This document shows positions 4,505-6,059 of a stretch of DNA of 6,059 nt, piece by piece; within the stretch, counting starts at the first letter, position 1; every line of letters starts with the position of its first letter. Below the pieces are notes generated by a model, which did no database searches, had not been told where the DNA came from, and was given only the letters and a program-made list of their open reading frames with translations. A program made the position numbers and the translations under genes. The DNA comes from Pseudorhodobacter antarcticus (GTDB lineage: Bacteria > Pseudomonadota > Alphaproteobacteria > Rhodobacterales > Rhodobacteraceae), in NCBI GenBank assembly GCA_945897655.1, contig CAMDHB010000222.1, forward strand, positions 1 to 6,059. The letters are read 5' to 3'.

Positions 4505-6059
4505 GAACGGTTGGCGAAAGGCTGGTCGAGGGGCTGGCGGCGCGGGGCGTCAAGGTCGTGTTTGGCATTCCGGGGGTTCATACGGTGGAATTGTACCGGG
4601 GGCTGTCAGGCTCAGGCGTGCGGCATGTGACGGCGCGGCACGAACAGGGCTGCGCCTTCATGGCGGACGGTTATGCCCGGATCAGCGGGCAACCGGGCGT
4701 GGCCTTTGTCATCACCGGGCCGGGGATCACGAATGCGCTGACCGCAATGGCGCAGTCGCGGGGCGATTCCGTGCCGGTTCTGGTGATTTCCGGAGTCAAC
4801 CGGCGGGCGGTTCAGGGCCTTGGCCTGGGCTTTTTGCATGAATTGCCGGAGCAAAGCGCGCTGGTCGCCAAGCTCTGCCCCTCGCGCCAGATCACCGATC
4901 CGGCCGAGGTGGGGCCGGTGCTGGACTGGGCGTTTGATTTGTTGACCTCTGGTCGGCCCGGGCCGGTTCATATCGAGGTGCCTACGGATGTGATGCCGAT
5001 GGCCTGCGACCCGCTGCCAGCCCCGGCCCCCGTAGCGCCGCGCCTTCTGCCGACAAAAGAGACACTTTCCGCCGCTGCCGAGCAGTTGAACCGGGCAAGG
5101 CGCATCGTGATCCTCGCCGGAGGCGGTGCGCGGGGCTGTGATGCCACCTTGCGCGCATTGGCCGAGAGGCTGGATGCCCCGGTGATCGAAACCGTCAATG
5201 CGCGGGGGATGATGCACGGCCATCCGCTTTGCGTGCCCGTTTCGCCCTGCGTGGAGGCTGCGCGTGATCTGGTCGCCAAGGCTGATCAGGTGCTCGCCGT
5301 CGGCACGGAGTTTGGCCCGACCGAATATGACATGTATGCCGTCGCCGCCTATCCTGAGCTGCCCAAAATGATCCGCATCGACGTATCGGCCGAACAACTG
5401 GCAAGGCGCCAGGTCGGGATTGCCCTGCTGGGCGATGCCGGGGTCACGATGAAGGCGCTGCTGTCCCTGCTGACGCAACACCGCACCGATGGGGCAGACC
5501 GTGCTGCCGCAACCATTGCCGCAGCCCGTGCCGAATTGCCCGGGTTCAGTTCGCACTACCCCGGCATGCTGGCCATGGTCGAGGCGATCCGCACCGCCCT
5601 GCCCCGTGCCATTCTGGTCGGTGACAGCACCCAGCCCATCTATGCCGCCAACCTTTACTACAGCCACGACAGGCCCGGCGGCTTTTTCAACGCCGCCACG
5701 GGATATGGCGCCTTGGGATTTGGCCCTGGTGCCGCCGTGGGCGCATCCCTTGCCAGCCCCGGTACCAAGGTCATCTGCCTGATCGGTGATGGCGGGCTGC
5801 AATTCAGCCCCGGCGAATTGCGCACCGCTGTTGACGAACGGCTGCCCATCACCTTTCTGGTCTGGAACAACGCGGCCTTCGGTGAGATCGCCGATGCGAT
5901 GCGGGGTGCCAACACCGAAGTGATCGGCTGCCACCCCAGCCCGCTGAACCACGCCGCCTTTGCCAGCGCCTGCGATCTGCCCTTTGTCTCGATTGCCGCA
6001 GATACCGAACTGCTGCACTGGGCGCTGAGGCAGCGCAATGATGGGCCAAGTATGATCGA
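4501..6059 (+). CDS. aruI: ThDP-dependent decarboxylase, probable 5-guanidino-2-oxopentanoate decarboxylase (AruI-like), 3' truncated
   Basis: Reading from the ATG at 4501 gives 519 codons with no stop, so the gene runs past the window. The family is usually about 540-560 residues, so most of it is here. It has the three-domain plan of the acetolactate synthase superfamily. The N-terminal Pyr domain has FGIPGVHTVELYRGL (21-35), the catalytic glutamate E48 in RHEQG, FMADGYAR and ITGPGITNAL. The central domain spans about 185-320. The C-terminal PP domain has the ThDP/Mg2+ motif GDG (429-431) followed 24 residues later by NN (456-457). GIPGVHTVELYRGL is a signature I associate with 2-ketoarginine decarboxylases such as AruI, which make 4-guanidinobutyraldehyde and CO2. 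The start overlaps the aminotransferase stop (ATGA), with GGAGGG (4489-4494) 6 bases upstream. Third codon positions shift from G-rich at the 5' end to C-rich at the 3' end. A related 2-oxo acid decarboxylase or acetolactate synthase-like role is the alternative. Confidence 0.75.
   Translation, partial: MRTVGERLVEGLAARGVKVVFGIPGVHTVELYRGLSGSGVRHVTARHEQGCAFMADGYARISGQPGVAFVITGPGITNALTAMAQSRGDSVPVLVISGVNRRAVQGLGLGFLHELPEQSALVAKLCPSRQITDPAEVGPVLDWAFDLLTSGRPGPVHIEVPTDVMPMACDPLPAPAPVAPRLLPTKETLSAAAEQLNRARRIVILAGGGARGCDATLRALAERLDAPVIETVNARGMMHGHPLCVPVSPCVEAARDLVAKADQVLAVGTEFGPTEYDMYAVAAYPELPKMIRIDVSAEQLARRQVGIALLGDAGVTMKALLSLLTQHRTDGADRAAATIAAARAELPGFSSHYPGMLAMVEAIRTALPRAILVGDSTQPIYAANLYYSHDRPGGFFNAATGYGALGFGPGAAVGASLASPGTKVICLIGDGGLQFSPGELRTAVDERLPITFLVWNNAAFGEIADAMRGANTEVIGCHPSPLNHAAFASACDLPFVSIAADTELLHWALRQRNDGPSMI

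Noticed and set aside
4612..6018. Long minus-strand open frame (468 codons) opposite the decarboxylase
   Set aside because: The + strand reads through without stops as a clear ThDP enzyme with E48 and the GDG...NN motif. The minus frame has no family features.

Overview
The window reads as chromosomal DNA of a GC-rich alphaproteobacterium, most likely of the Rhodobacterales. This rests on the codon use, an SH3_4-type periplasmic protein of a kind common in that group, and a sequence matching the full CtrA consensus (TTAA-N7-TTAA). All genes lie on the + strand. No RNA genes, mobile elements or CRISPR arrays are visible. The taxonomic call is an inference.

Layout. (1) Bases 1-494 hold the C-terminal part of an iron-type alcohol dehydrogenase. 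(2) A perfect 7-bp hairpin with a short T run follows directly on its stop codon. (3) Bases 532-1773 encode a DadA/DAO-type FAD amino-acid dehydrogenase. (4) A 246-bp non-coding gap (1774-2019) contains an AT-rich island. It holds a perfect 20-bp palindrome followed by TTTT, a TATAAT box and the CtrA-like site. (5) Bases 2020-2592 encode an exported protein with two bacterial SH3 repeats. (6) A 77-bp gap holds a 9-bp inverted repeat that overlaps the ribosome binding site of the next gene. (7) Bases 2670 to beyond the window end form a tight operon: a BetI-like TetR regulator, a class I aminotransferase resembling AruH, and a ThDP-dependent decarboxylase resembling AruI. Each pair of genes in the operon overlaps by 4 bases (ATGA).

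How the genes may work together. AruH (arginine:pyruvate transaminase) converts L-arginine to 2-ketoarginine, and AruI (5-guanidino-2-oxopentanoate decarboxylase) converts that to 4-guanidinobutyraldehyde. The last operon therefore looks like the entry to the arginine transaminase route, under an autoregulated local TetR-type repressor. The upstream FAD enzyme could feed the same 2-oxo acid from a D-amino acid, as DauA does for D-arginine in Pseudomonas. It lies in a separate transcription unit, so that link is speculative. The downstream steps (aldehyde dehydrogenase, guanidinobutyrase) are not in the window. I see familiar enzyme families throughout and no clearly undescribed system. The most interesting signals are the regulatory sites and the presence of a dedicated TetR regulator on an aruHI-like pair.
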